Below, one piece after another: positions 15,575 to 24,704 of a stretch of DNA of 64,000 nt; within the stretch, counting starts at the first letter, position 1, and every line of letters starts with the position of its first letter. The stretch spans positions 62,001 to 126,000 of the forward strand of contig NZ_JACIJN010000009.1 of NCBI RefSeq assembly GCF_014199415.1. Direction: 5' to 3'. The notes under the pieces were generated by a model. That model ran no database searches. It was not told the DNA's origin and worked only from the letters and a program-made list of their open reading frames with translations. This DNA is from Sphingomonas endophytica. Its GTDB lineage: Bacteria > Pseudomonadota > Alphaproteobacteria > Sphingomonadales > Sphingomonadaceae. A program made the translations under genes and the position numbers.

Positions 15575-17518
15575 ATGTTCCATCGTCTCGCCGCGCTTCC
15601 GCTGCTGCTCTGCTCCACCGCCGCGCTCGCGCAGGAAGCGCCGCGCCCCGACGCCGCTGCCACCGACACCGGCGCGGACATCGTCGTCGCCGCCAACCGC
15701 GCCCCGGTCGACGCCGATCGCGTCACCGCCGCGGTCACCGTGCTCGACAAGACCGCGATCGACCGCGCGCAGGACCTGTCGGTGGCCGACCTGTTGCTGC
15801 GCACCCCCGGCGTCTCGCTGTCGCGCAACGGCGGCTATGGCACCAGCACCTCGCTGCGCATCCGCGGCGCCGAGTCGGACCAGACCGTCGTCGTCATCGA
15901 CGGCGTGAAGATCAACGACCCGTCCTCGCCGGGCGGCGGCTATAATTTCGCCAACCTGCTGATCGGCGACGCCTCGCGGATCGAGGTGCTGCGCGGGCCG
16001 CAGTCGATCCTGTGGGGCAGCCAGGCGATCGGCGGCGTCGTCAACATCGTCACCCCGCTGCCGACCGCCGCGCTCGAGGGCAGCATCGACCTCGAGGGCG
16101 GTTCGCGCGAGACAGTCAGTGCGCGCGCCGCGCTCGGCGGCACCACCGGCCCGCTCGCGTGGCGCGTCGGCGCGCAAAGCTTCACCACCGACGGCATCTC
16201 CGCGCTCAAGGCCGGTACGGAACGCGACGGCTACACCAACCAGAACGTGCAGGCGCGCGCCGTCCTGACGATCGCGCCCGGCATCAGCGCCGACCTGCGC
16301 GGCTCCTACGCCAACGGCCGTAACGACTTCGACGGCTTCAGCGGCGACACCCCCGAATATGGCCTGACCCGCGAGTTCGTCGGCTATGCCGGCCTCAACA
16401 TCGACCTGTTCGACGCGCGGCTGCGCAACCGCTTCGGCTATGGCTATACCGACACCGACCGCGACAATTACAACCCCGATCAGGTCGAGCAGACACAGAC
16501 CTTCGCCGCGCTCGGTCGCAACCATCGCCTCGAATATCAGGGCACGCTCGCGGTCACCAAGGGGGTCGACGCGGTGTTCGGCGTCGAGAACGAGGTCAGC
16601 CGCTTCAGCACCGCCTCGTCGGACTTCGTGCCGCCCTATGCGCTCGGCACCCCCGCGCGCGGTCGGGCCGAGCTGACCAGCTTCTACGGCCAGCTCAACG
16701 TCTCGCCGTTCGACGGGCTGACCATAAATGGCGGCGTGCGCCACGACGATCACAGCCGCTTCGGCGCGCAGACCCTGTTCGCGGGCGGCGCGAACTGGCT
16801 GCTGCCGACCGGCACCGTGCTGCGCGCCAGCTACAGCGAAGGCTTCAAGGCGCCGACCCTGTACCAGCTCTTCTCCGAATACGGCAATCAGGCGCTCAAC
16901 CCCGAGCGCGCCAAGGGCTGGGAAGCCGGCGCGGAACAGCGCTTCATGGACGGTCGCTTCGCGCTCGGCGGCACCTATTTCGAGCGCCGCAGCCGCGACC
17001 AGATCGTCTACACCGGCTGCAACCCCGGCACCGCCGATCCGCTGTGCTTCGTGCCGGGTTCGACCACCGAGCAGCGCTTCGGCTATTACCAGAACGTCGC
17101 GCGCGCCTTCGCGCGCGGCGTCGAGGCGGTCGCGCGCGCACAGGTCGGTGAGCACCTCAGCCTCGACGGCAATTACAGCTGGGTGCTGTCGGAGGATCGC
17201 TCGCCGGGCCGCACCTTCGGCAACTGGCTGCCGCGCCGCCCGCGCGACACCGCGAACGTGTCGGCGACCTACACCTTCGCGGAGGCCGGCTCGCTCGGCG
17301 TCGCGGCGCGCTTTGCGGGCAAGTCGTTCGACAATGCCAGCAACGCCACCCGGCTCGATGGCTATACATTGGTCGATCTGCGCGGCGAGCTGCCGCTGTC
17401 GGGCACCGTCCGGCTGTTTGCGCGCGTCGAGAATCTGTTCGACGAGCGCTATGAGACGATCGCCCGCTACGGCACGCTCGGCCGCAGCGTCTATGCCGGC
17501 CTGCGCGGGCGTTTCTGA
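15575..17518 (+). CDS. btuB: TonB-dependent vitamin B12 receptor
   Basis: A 647-residue outer-membrane receptor. Signal peptide residues 1-19 (cleavage after ALA, mature QEAPRP). A TonB-box-like DIVVAANR is followed by the plug domain (about 40-155: TPGVSLSRNGGYGTSTSLRI, VVVIDGVKINDPSSPGGG, RIEVLRGPQSILWGSQAIGG), then a 22-strand barrel ending in Phe (YAGLRGRF), the BamA recognition signal. Control by the riboswitch and the neighbouring cob genes support corrinoid uptake. Length and the DxxSSPGGG region fit BtuB rather than a siderophore receptor. AAGGGG precedes the ATG. Confidence 0.95.
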   Translation: MFHRLAALPLLLCSTAALAQEAPRPDAAATDTGADIVVAANRAPVDADRVTAAVTVLDKTAIDRAQDLSVADLLLRTPGVSLSRNGGYGTSTSLRIRGAESDQTVVVIDGVKINDPSSPGGGYNFANLLIGDASRIEVLRGPQSILWGSQAIGGVVNIVTPLPTAALEGSIDLEGGSRETVSARAALGGTTGPLAWRVGAQSFTTDGISALKAGTERDGYTNQNVQARAVLTIAPGISADLRGSYANGRNDFDGFSGDTPEYGLTREFVGYAGLNIDLFDARLRNRFGYGYTDTDRDNYNPDQVEQTQTFAALGRNHRLEYQGTLAVTKGVDAVFGVENEVSRFSTASSDFVPPYALGTPARGRAELTSFYGQLNVSPFDGLTINGGVRHDDHSRFGAQTLFAGGANWLLPTGTVLRASYSEGFKAPTLYQLFSEYGNQALNPERAKGWEAGAEQRFMDGRFALGGTYFERRSRDQIVYTGCNPGTADPLCFVPGSTTEQRFGYYQNVARAFARGVEAVARAQVGEHLSLDGNYSWVLSEDRSPGRTFGNWLPRRPRDTANVSATYTFAEAGSLGVAARFAGKSFDNASNATRLDGYTLVDLRGELPLSGTVRLFARVENLFDERYETIARYGTLGRSVYAGLRGRF

Positions 17519-17551
17519 TCGCGCATGACGGCCGCGCCGCCCCTCTCCCTC

Positions 17552-17622
17552 CGTCGCCCCGGACGTGATCCGGGGCCCCGCTTCTTCTTGGTCGACGTAA
17601 GAAGCGGAATGGCGGTGAAATG
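17552..17622. repeat. Family B palindromic repeat, decayed copy
   Basis: The left arm (CGTCGCCCCGGACGTGATCC, GGGGCCCCGCTTCTTC) matches the other family B copies. The right arm (GTAAGAAGCGGAAT) has diverged and lacks the closing GATC segment. It lies immediately before a family A copy. Confidence 0.55.
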
Positions 17623-17633
17623 AACCGCTCTTC

Positions 17634-17710
17634 CGTCATTGCGAGCGCAGCGAAGCAATCCAGTGCCGGACCAGGACGCCCTGGATTGCTTCGCTCCGCT
17701 CGCAATGACG
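17634..17710. repeat. Family A palindromic repeat, copy 1 (77 bp)
   Basis: CGTCATTGCGAGCGCAGCGA at the left pairs with TCGCTCCGCTCGCAATGACG at the right; AAGCAATCCAG / CTGGATTGCTT is the inner stem around a central loop. The length is exactly 77 bases, as in the other three copies. Located between btuB and the DUF1636 gene. Confidence 0.8.
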
Positions 17711-17747
17711 ACCTTCGATCGGATCACCTCATGCCCCAGCTCCTGAC

Positions 17748-18158
17748 ATGACCCTCATCCCCGTCGAGGACGGCCCCGCCGTCGTGGCCTGCAACAGCTG
17801 CCGCCATTCGGCGACCGCGCGCGACGGGGCGGACGGCCGACGCGGCGGCGCGGCGCTCGCCGCCGCGCTCCGCATCGTGCAGGCAGGCGACCCGCTGTTC
17901 GCCGGCATCGCCGTGCAGGAAATGCCGTGCCTGTTCGCCTGCGATCGGCATTGCACGATCCATCTGCGCGCGCCCGGCAAGATCGGCTATGTGCTCGGCG
18001 GCTTCACCCCCGACGAGGACGCCGCAACCGGGATCATGACCTTCATGCGCCATTATGTCGAAAGCGCCACTGGCCAGGTGCCCTATGCGCTGTGGCCGCA
18101 GGCGGTGAAGGGCCATTTCATCGTCCGCGTCCCGCCCGCCGGGCAGGTGGTGGCGTAA
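17748..18158 (+). CDS. DUF1636 protein linked to cobalamin genes
   Basis: A 136-residue protein with four cysteines arranged as CNSC near the N-terminus (residues about 15-18) and CLFACDRHC (about 61-69), a likely metal- or Fe-S-binding set of the thioredoxin-like ferredoxin type. No signal peptide. The stop overlaps the cobT start (TAATG), so it is coupled to cobT. The family often occurs beside cobalamin genes; a role in cobalt or electron handling is inference. The upstream riboswitch and btuB suggest co-regulation, though two repeats lie between. Confidence 0.82.
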   Translation: MTLIPVEDGPAVVACNSCRHSATARDGADGRRGGAALAAALRIVQAGDPLFAGIAVQEMPCLFACDRHCTIHLRAPGKIGYVLGGFTPDEDAATGIMTFMRHYVESATGQVPYALWPQAVKGHFIVRVPPAGQVVA

Positions 18159-19165
18159 TGCGCCTCGACTCCGTCGCCGCCTTCGATGCCGCGCTCGCCG
18201 AGCTGCCCGCCCCCGACGCCGCGATGCGCGCCGCGGCGGCGGCGCGACAGGCGCAGCTGACGAAGCCCGCCGGCTCGCTCGGCCGGCTCGAGGAGATCGC
18301 GCTGTTCATGGCCGGCTGGCAGCGCGACGCGCGCCCCCGGATCGATGACGGGCAAGTGGTGATCTTCGCGGGCAATCACGGCGTCGCGGCGCGCGGGGTC
18401 AGCGCCTTTCCGCCGGCGGTGACCGCGCAGATGGTCGCCAATTTCACGGCCGGCGGTGCGGCGATCAACGCGCTCGCCGCCGCCGCCGGCCTGTCGCTGA
18501 CCGTCGTGCCGCTCGCGCTCGACCAGCCGACCGGCGACATCACCCGCGAGCCCGCGATGAGCGAGGCGGAATGTCTCGACGCGCTCGACGCCGGCGCGGC
18601 GGCGGTGCGACGAGGCACCGATTTGCTGGTCCCCGGCGACATGGGGATCGGCAACACCACCCCCGCCGCCGCTCTGTGCGCCGCCAGCTTCGGCGGCACC
18701 GCGGTGGACTGGGTCGGCCCCGGCACCGGCGTCCACGGCGCCGCGCTCGCCGCCAAGATCGCCGCGGTCGACGCCGCGCTCGCCTGCCATGCCGACGCGA
18801 CCACCCCCTTCGAGCGCCTCCGCCGGCTCGGCGGGCGCGAGATCGCCGCGATCGCCGGCGCGATCCTCGCCGCGCGCCACGCGCGCATTCCGGTGCTGCT
18901 CGACGGCTTCATCGTCGGCGCCGCGCTGGCCCCGCTCGCCGCCGCGCGCCCGCGGATCGTCGACCATTGCCTTGCCGGCCATGTCTCCGCCGAGCCGGGT
19001 CATACGCGGCTGCTCGACCGGCTCGGGCTGGCACCGCTGCTCCGGCTCGACATGCGGCTCGGCGAGGCGAGCGGCGCCGCGGTCGCCGCCGGCATCGTCC
19101 GCGCCGCACTGACCGCGCACGACCAGATGGCGACCTTCGATCAGGCGGGGGTGGCCGAGGCGTGA
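18158..19165 (+). CDS. cobT: Nicotinate-nucleotide--dimethylbenzimidazole phosphoribosyltransferase
   Basis: A 335-residue enzyme that activates the lower-ligand base (DMB) to alpha-ribazole phosphate in nucleotide-loop assembly. Diagnostic stretches are LTKPAGSLGRLEEIA, VIFAGNHGVAARGVSAFP, DMGIGNTTPAAAL, and MRLGEASGAAVAA near the C-terminus, which carries the catalytic Glu. The start ATG overlaps the preceding stop; the longer open frame upstream shadows the DUF1636 gene. No bluB (DMB synthesis) is visible here. Confidence 0.96.
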   Translation: MRLDSVAAFDAALAELPAPDAAMRAAAAARQAQLTKPAGSLGRLEEIALFMAGWQRDARPRIDDGQVVIFAGNHGVAARGVSAFPPAVTAQMVANFTAGGAAINALAAAAGLSLTVVPLALDQPTGDITREPAMSEAECLDALDAGAAAVRRGTDLLVPGDMGIGNTTPAAALCAASFGGTAVDWVGPGTGVHGAALAAKIAAVDAALACHADATTPFERLRRLGGREIAAIAGAILAARHARIPVLLDGFIVGAALAPLAAARPRIVDHCLAGHVSAEPGHTRLLDRLGLAPLLRLDMRLGEASGAAVAAGIVRAALTAHDQMATFDQAGVAEA

Positions 19166-19710
19166 GCGGCGCGCGCACCGTCCACCTGCTGCGCCACGGC
19201 GCGACGGTGCGGCCGGGGCTGTTGCTCGGACATCTCGACGTCGCGGTGACGCCGCAGGGCATCGCCGATTGCGTCCGCGTCGTGGCGGGTGCGGCGTTCA
19301 CGCAGATCGTCAGCTCCGACCTGTCGCGCGCCGCCGACTGCGCCGCCGCGCTGGGCGCCCCGGTCCGCCACGACCCACGCTGGCGCGAACTCGATTTCGG
19401 CACGTGGGACGGGTGCGATCCGGCGACCCTCCCCACCGATGCACTGGCGGCCTTCTGGCGCGATCCCGACTCCAACCCGCCGCCGCAGGGCGAACGCTGG
19501 TCGGGGCTGGTCACCCGTGTGACAGCCGCACTCGCCGACCTCCCCGACGGGACGCTGGTCGTCACGCACGGCGGTGCGATCCGCGCCGCGCTCGCCAGCG
19601 CCTGCGGGTTCGACGCGCGACAGGTCTGGGCGTTCGACCTGCCCTGCGCGGCGTTGCTGACGCTGCGGCTCTGGCCCGACACCGCGCAGGTCGCCGGGTT
19701 GCGGACGTGA
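19162..19710 (+). CDS. cobC: Histidine phosphatase, probable alpha-ribazole phosphatase
   Basis: A 182-residue histidine-phosphatase-superfamily protein. The phosphohistidine motif LLRHGAT is at residues about 9-15, and the second His is in VVTHGGAIRAALA. It starts at a GTG overlapping the cobT stop (GTGA) by four bases, so it is coupled to cobT. From context it is the phosphatase that removes the 5' phosphate from alpha-ribazole phosphate or adenosylcobalamin phosphate. The family alone would not fix the substrate. Confidence 0.85.
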   Translation: MSGARTVHLLRHGATVRPGLLLGHLDVAVTPQGIADCVRVVAGAAFTQIVSSDLSRAADCAAALGAPVRHDPRWRELDFGTWDGCDPATLPTDALAAFWRDPDSNPPPQGERWSGLVTRVTAALADLPDGTLVVTHGGAIRAALASACGFDARQVWAFDLPCAALLTLRLWPDTAQVAGLRT

Positions 19711-19731
19711 GCGGTGGTCTCAGCCGGTTTG

Positions 19732-19757
19732 CCGGTCGGAAGTTAAATTGCGACCGG
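19732..19757 (+). terminator. Hairpin after cobC
   Basis: CCGGTCG (19732-19738) and CGACCGG (19751-19757) form seven perfect pairs around a 12-base AT-rich loop, 21 bases after the cobC stop. There is no T-tract. It may mark the left edge of the lower-GC segment that follows. Confidence 0.4.
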
Positions 19758-19822
19758 CTGACGGCCGTCTTTCAATTGCCCGGAGACGATCGACTATCAG
19801 GAGAGGGGCGTGCCGGGTGATG

Positions 19823-20284
19823 CTAACCGACCGTATAGACCTTTTGCACAATGCCTTCTTGCGCTCGGTAAGTTCGGAAGCCCATCGCCTCATAATAGCC
19901 TATGCCCGAAGGATTATCGGCACCGATGTAGGCGTCGATTTTCTCTAGTCCCGCTTCTTCTGCCGCCTCCCGGCTGGATCGAAACAGCGCGCTGCCAACG
20001 CCTTGTCTATGCGCACGCGGGCTGATGTGGGTGCCGATAATTCCCCAGCCCGCCGGTACATCGTACCGGTTGCCCGCTTCGGCTCGAATCAAAGACTGAA
20101 AGCCGACAGCAACCCCTCCGTCATCAATCGCGACGGTGCAACGGATACTGGCCGGATTGGTGATGTATTGCCGGGCAACGAACGCTTCATCGTTGGGCCG
20201 TTCTCGACCTGTATGGGCGATGATCTCGCGCAGAACTCGGCTCATTGCTGCCGCATCATCGAGTGACGCTATGCGGGTGTCCAT
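19823..20284 (-). CDS. GNAT-family N-acetyltransferase
   Basis: A 153-residue acetyltransferase on the strand opposite the cob genes. The acetyl-CoA loop is SPRAHRQGVGSALFRSS (about residues 88-104), with NPSGIGYYEAMGFRTYRAQE as motif B. The DNA here is visibly less GC-rich than the cob genes on both sides and the codon use is more relaxed, which suggests a later insertion into the cluster. The acceptor substrate is unknown. No cobalamin role is evident. Confidence 0.82.
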   Translation of the reverse strand: MDTRIASLDDAAAMSRVLREIIAHTGRERPNDEAFVARQYITNPASIRCTVAIDDGGVAVGFQSLIRAEAGNRYDVPAGWGIIGTHISPRAHRQGVGSALFRSSREAAEEAGLEKIDAYIGADNPSGIGYYEAMGFRTYRAQEGIVQKVYTVG

Positions 20285-20609
20285 ATATCCCCAACCCCTG
20301 TCCCCCGGTGCAGATCTTTATGCGCCAATGGGCGCGACCTGCAAATTCAGATAGGGACTCATTCCCGTTTGCGGATCAGCATGAGAAAAGGGCCATCCGC
20401 TCGCCGCAGCATTACACAGCAAGGCGAGGTTCACCGGAATGTGGACCCAAATGCATTTCCCTGCAACGGTCGATCAAAGATGAGCTATTCCGAAAGGCGT
20501 AACCTCCGATCGAGGCAGAACACCGATATGAAGCGGGCCGCAGTGGCTGCAATCCAAAACAAGCGCAGCGCCCTGATGCGCCGCGATCCGCCTCACCTGA
20601 GCTAAACCC
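20285..20609. other. Lower-GC noncoding stretch before cobS
   Basis: About 325 bases with no convincing gene. A frame on the plus strand reaches just before cobS but has no codon bias, no recognisable domain and no ribosome site. Base composition is like that of the adjacent GNAT gene. It is probably the rest of an inserted or decayed segment. No terminal inverted repeat or transposase is seen. Confidence 0.5.
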
Positions 20610-21308
20610 ATGACCCGCCTCTGGCTCGCCTTCGCCTTCCTCACCCGCCTGCCCGTGCCGCGCACCGCCGGCACCCAGCAGGATTTCGCCGCCGCGATCC
20701 GCTTCTACCCGCTGGTCGGCGCGGTGATCGGCGCGCTGGTCGCGGGCGTGGCGTGGCTCGGCGCGCGGCACGATCCGTGGACCGGCGCGCTCGCCGGGCT
20801 GGTCGTGTGGGTCGCGGTGACCGGCGCGCTCCATCTCGACGGGCTCGGCGACGTCGCGGACGGGGTCGGCGCGGCGCACGGCGACCGCACGCGGCTGCTC
20901 GCGGTGATGCGCGACCCGCATGTCGGCAGCTTCGCGGTCGTCGCGATCGCGCTTCAGCTCATCGCCAAGCTCGTCCTGCTCCACGCGCTCGCCGGCGACT
21001 GGCGCGTCGCGCTGATCCCCTTCGCCGCGCGCATCGCCCCCCTCGCATGGGCACGCTGGCTCCCCCCGCTCGGCAACGGTCTCGGCGCGCAGGTCGCGAG
21101 CGCCGTCCGCGCGCGCGACATGACCGGCTGGATCGCGCTACTCGCGCTGGCGATCGTCGCCGCCCCGCCCCTGCTCGCCGCGCCGCTGGTCGTCGCGGCT
21201 TATGGCCTGTGGTGCCGTCACCGGCTCGGCGGCGTCAACGGCGACGCGCATGGCGCGGGGATCGAACTCGTCGAGAGCGCCTTGCTCGCCGCCTTACTCT
21301 GCGGCTGA
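20610..21308 (+). CDS. cobS: Adenosylcobinamide-GDP ribazoletransferase
   Basis: A 232-residue membrane enzyme joining alpha-ribazole to adenosylcobinamide-GDP, the last nucleotide-loop step. About six hydrophobic segments. The opening [15 protein letters not shown] and the metal-binding [17 protein letters not shown] are diagnostic, as is [14 protein letters not shown] near the end. It overlaps the convergent cobQ gene by 15 bases. It is separated from cobT-cobC by the GNAT insertion. Confidence 0.95.
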   Translation: MTRLWLAFAFLTRLPVPRTAGTQQDFAAAIRFYPLVGAVIGALVAGVAWLGARHDPWTGALAGLVVWVAVTGALHLDGLGDVADGVGAAHGDRTRLLAVMRDPHVGSFAVVAIALQLIAKLVLLHALAGDWRVALIPFAARIAPLAWARWLPPLGNGLGAQVASAVRARDMTGWIALLALAIVAAPPLLAAPLVVAAYGLWCRHRLGGVNGDAHGAGIELVESALLAALLCG

Positions 21309-22736
21309 CCCGCGCGCGACCGCCAGCAACGCATCGAGATCGAGATGCCGCTCCAGCGCGTCGGCGATCGCGTCGAGCGCGGCATCGATCGACGCGGCAT
21401 GATCCGGCCCGTCCCCCGCCGCCGCCAGCCACGCGCGCCGCTGCGCCGCCAGCCCGAACAGCCCGTGGACATAGGTCCCCGCGACCAGCCCGTCGGCGCT
21501 CGTCGCGCCATCGTGCCCCCCGTCGTCATATCGTGCCACCGGCCGCGCCGTGTCCGCGCCGGTCGTGGTACCGAGGTGCATTTCATAGCCATATATTGGC
21601 GCACCGCGCGCCACCCCGCGCACCTTGCGCAGCATCTTGTCGCCACCGAGCACCGTATCCACAGCCAGCAACCCCAGCCCCGCCACGCTCCCCGCCGGTC
21701 CCTCCAGCCCGAGCGGATCGGAGACCGTCCGCCCCAGCATCTGATACCCGCCGCACAGCCCCAGCACCGCCCCGCCGCGGCGCCGGTGCGCGATCAGGTC
21801 GATGTCCCAGCCCTGTTCGCGGATGAAGGCGAGGTCGGCGATCGTCGCCTTCGACCCCGGCAGCACCACCAGCGCCGCCTCCGCAGGTAATGGAGATCCC
21901 GGCGAAATCATCGCCACCTCGATCGCGGGATCGAGCCGCAGCGGATCGAGATCGTCGAAATTGGCGATGTGCCGCGTTACCGGGCACGCCACCAGCACCC
22001 GCCCGCCCGGCCGCCTCCGCGCGCGCTCCAGCACCACTCCATCCTCGCTCGGCAGCCGCGCCGCGTCAGCCAGCCACGGCACCACCCCGAACCCGCGCCA
22101 CCCGCTGCGCTGCTCGATCGCGCGATAGCCATCCTCGAACAGCGCCGGATCGCCGCGGAAGCGATTGATGATGAACCCTTTTACCATCGCCGCATCGTCG
22201 GCGTCGAGCACCGCGCGTGTCCCGACCAGCGACGCGATCACCCCGCCGCGATCGATATCGCCGACCAGCACCACCGGCACCCCGGCAGCCCGCGCGAACC
22301 CCATATTGGCGATGTCGCCGGCGCGCAGGTTGATCTCGGCCGGCGATCCCGCGCCTTCGACCAGCACCAGATCGGCCTGCCGTTCCAGCGTGGCGAAGCT
22401 CTCCAGCACCTCGGCGAGCAACCCCTCCCGCCCCTCGCGCCATCGCGCCGCCGCCAGCGTCCCGCGCATCCGTCCGCGCACGATCAGTTGCGAGGTGCGG
22501 TCGCCCTGCGGCTTGAGCAGCACCGGGTTCATGTCGACATGCGGCGCGACCCGCGCGGCAATCGCCTGCGTCGCCTGCGCGCGCCCGATCTCGCCACCGT
22601 CCGCCGTAACCGCAGCATTATTGGACATGTTCTGCGGCTTGAACGGGCGCACCGTCAGCCCGCGATTGGCATAGGCCCGGCACAAACCCGCGACCAGCAC
22701 CGACTTGCCGACATCGGAGCCGGTCCCCTGCACCAT
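21294..22736 (-). CDS. cobQ: Cobyric acid synthase
   Basis: A 480-residue glutamine-dependent amidotransferase that amidates four side chains of adenosylcobyrinic acid a,c-diamide. The N-terminal ATPase-like domain starts [20 protein letters not shown] and contains [14 protein letters not shown]; the C-terminal glutaminase domain has the catalytic Cys in [13 protein letters not shown] and the His in YVHGLF. The ATG overlaps the cbiB stop (TGATG), which fixes the start. Length is typical. It is transcribed with cbiB and the decarboxylase. Confidence 0.96.
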   Translation of the reverse strand: MVQGTGSDVGKSVLVAGLCRAYANRGLTVRPFKPQNMSNNAAVTADGGEIGRAQATQAIAARVAPHVDMNPVLLKPQGDRTSQLIVRGRMRGTLAAARWREGREGLLAEVLESFATLERQADLVLVEGAGSPAEINLRAGDIANMGFARAAGVPVVLVGDIDRGGVIASLVGTRAVLDADDAAMVKGFIINRFRGDPALFEDGYRAIEQRSGWRGFGVVPWLADAARLPSEDGVVLERARRRPGGRVLVACPVTRHIANFDDLDPLRLDPAIEVAMISPGSPLPAEAALVVLPGSKATIADLAFIREQGWDIDLIAHRRRGGAVLGLCGGYQMLGRTVSDPLGLEGPAGSVAGLGLLAVDTVLGGDKMLRKVRGVARGAPIYGYEMHLGTTTGADTARPVARYDDGGHDGATSADGLVAGTYVHGLFGLAAQRRAWLAAAGDGPDHAASIDAALDAIADALERHLDLDALLAVARGSAAE

Positions 22737-23659
22737 CAGCTTGCCCAAGCGACGATCCCCGCGATGATCCACAACAATCCGCACGCCGCGCCATACACCC
22801 TGAGCGCCCGTGCGATGTCGGCCGCCCCCGCCGCGGGCTCCCCGTCGCCGATCCACGGCTTGTCGACCGTCACGCCGTCATAGGCGACCGGCCCGGCGAG
22901 CCGGACCGCCAGCACTCCTGCCATCGCCGCCTCGGTCCAGCCGGCGTTGGGCGAGGCGTGGCGGCGCGCGTCGCGCCACATTACCCGCCAGCCCCCGCCG
23001 CCCGCCGCACAGAGCAGCACCGCCGCGACGCGCGCCGGCACCAGATTGGCGAGGTCGTCCAGCCGCGCCGCCGCCCAGCCGAAGTCGCGCCAGCGTTCCT
23101 CGCGATGCCCGATCAGGCTGTCGGCGGTGTTGATCGCCTTATACGCCCACAATCCCGGCACCCCGCCGACCAGCAACCAGAACAACGGCGCGGCAACCCC
23201 GTCGCAGAAGCTCTCGGCGAGACTTTCGATCGCCGCGCGCGCGACCCCGGCGGCGTCGAGCGCCGCGGTGTCGCGCCCGACGATCATCGCCACCGCCTGC
23301 CGCGCCGTGACCAGATCACCGCCCGCCAGCGCGGTCGCAACCGGCCGGACGTGCTCGTAGAGGCTCCGCTGTGCCAGCCCCGGCCACGCCAGCACCGCCA
23401 CCCCAATCCAGCCGAGCCCGACCGCCCGCACGCCCCGCTCGGCAAGCACTGCGACCAGCGCGGTCAGCGCCACCACGATCGCGATCGTCGCGAGCCCGAG
23501 CAGCCGGCGCGGCAGCCCCGGACGATTCCACCGCCCTTCCAGCACACCGATCACCCGCGCGATCGCGCCGACCGGATGCCCGACCCGCGCGTAGAGCCAC
23601 GCCGGCCACCCCACCGCGACGTCGATTGCCAACGCGGCGAGCGCGACCGGCTCAGCCAT
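22736..23659 (-). CDS. cbiB: Adenosylcobinamide-phosphate synthase (CbiB; CobD in the aerobic naming)
   Basis: A 307-residue membrane protein that attaches aminopropanol phosphate to adenosylcobyric acid. The characteristic sequences are [55 protein letters not shown] and [20 protein letters not shown]. About five hydrophobic segments. The start [20 protein letters not shown] is the first with homology and overlaps the decarboxylase stop by eight bases. The pathway-specific name is ambiguous (cbiB or cobD). Confidence 0.95.
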   Translation of the reverse strand: MAEPVALAALAIDVAVGWPAWLYARVGHPVGAIARVIGVLEGRWNRPGLPRRLLGLATIAIVVALTALVAVLAERGVRAVGLGWIGVAVLAWPGLAQRSLYEHVRPVATALAGGDLVTARQAVAMIVGRDTAALDAAGVARAAIESLAESFCDGVAAPLFWLLVGGVPGLWAYKAINTADSLIGHREERWRDFGWAAARLDDLANLVPARVAAVLLCAAGGGGWRVMWRDARRHASPNAGWTEAAMAGVLAVRLAGPVAYDGVTVDKPWIGDGEPAAGAADIARALRVYGAACGLLWIIAGIVAWAS

Positions 23660-24641
23660 CGGCCGCCAGCGCGGCGTGCAAGCGGTCGAACCCCGCGCCC
23701 GGCAGGCCGAAGCGCAGCCAGCCCGGCCGCTCATCGAACGGCCGCGTCAGGATACCGGCGGAGGCGAGCCGCTCGAACACCGTTCGCGCATCGTCGCGCT
23801 CGGCTAGCCGAAACAACGGACACGCTCCCCGCGCCGCCAGCCCGCAGTCGGCCAGCAAGCCATCGAGAGCGACCGCCTCCGCCACCAGCCGTCCCCGCAT
23901 CCGCGCTGCCCATGCCACGTCGCGATACGCCGCCGTGCCATAGGCCAGCGCGGTCGCCGACACAGGCCAGTCTCCCAGCAGCGCCGCAATCCGCGTCACC
24001 TCCGGCTGCGCGCCGCCCACGAACCCGAGCCGCACCCCCGCCAGCCCATAGAACTTCCCGAACGACCGCAGCACCACGACCGGATCGTCCGCGCGCAGCA
24101 ACGGCAACACGCTTGCCCCCGCCAGCGCATCCGCAAACGCCTCATCGACGATCAGCATCCCGCCACGCGCACCCAGCGTCCGCGCGGCCGCCAGCAACAC
24201 CTCGGGCGCGATCAGCCGCCCGTCGGGGTTATTGGGATTGGCGAGCAGCAAGGTCCCGCCGGCCGCCGCCACCTCGCCGATCCGCTCTGCCGCAATCGCC
24301 TCCGCTCCCGGCAGGGCGTCACGATGCGTGCGATAACAGGGCGTCACCACATGCCACGGCCGCGGCAGATCGAGCGTCGCCAGCAACCGCAGCGCCAGCT
24401 CGCTCCCCGGCACCGCGGCCAGCGCCCCAGCAAAGCCGAACGCCGCCCCCGCCGCCGCCAGCAACCACGCCAGCGCCTCCCCGGAGGGCAGCCGGTGCTG
24501 ATCGACCACCAGCCCCGCCGGCGGTGTCCATGCATGAGGGTTGATCCCGGTCGACAGGTCCAGCCACGGGCACGGCGCATCGGGGTACTGCCGGGCCGCG
24601 GCCTCGATACGGCCGCCGTGAAAGGTCAGATCTCGCGACAT
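23652..24641 (-). CDS. Threonine-phosphate decarboxylase (CobC in the aerobic naming; CobD in Salmonella)
   Basis: A 329-residue PLP fold-type I aminotransferase-like enzyme that decarboxylates L-threonine-O-3-phosphate to aminopropanol phosphate for CbiB. FHGGRIEAAARQYPDAPCPW and WLDLSTGINPHAW are typical of the N-terminus; LLLANPNNPDGRL and the PLP lysine in VLRSFGKFYGLAGVRLGF are intact. It heads the minus-strand cob operon. The 63-base gap to the divergent cobU presumably holds both promoters. Confidence 0.93.
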   Translation of the reverse strand: MSRDLTFHGGRIEAAARQYPDAPCPWLDLSTGINPHAWTPPAGLVVDQHRLPSGEALAWLLAAAGAAFGFAGALAAVPGSELALRLLATLDLPRPWHVVTPCYRTHRDALPGAEAIAAERIGEVAAAGGTLLLANPNNPDGRLIAPEVLLAAARTLGARGGMLIVDEAFADALAGASVLPLLRADDPVVVLRSFGKFYGLAGVRLGFVGGAQPEVTRIAALLGDWPVSATALAYGTAAYRDVAWAARMRGRLVAEAVALDGLLADCGLAARGACPLFRLAERDDARTVFERLASAGILTRPFDERPGWLRFGLPGAGFDRLHAALAADG

Positions 24642-24704
24642 AAGCCTCGAATTGCGGCAAGGCCGCCTCCATCGGCAATCGCGTATCGACAGGCAAGAAC
24701 CAAG

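Noticed and set aside
20369..20605. Plus-strand frame of 78 codons directly before cobS
   Set aside because: No ribosome site, no codon bias, no domain; it looks like random reading of the lower-GC inserted segment.
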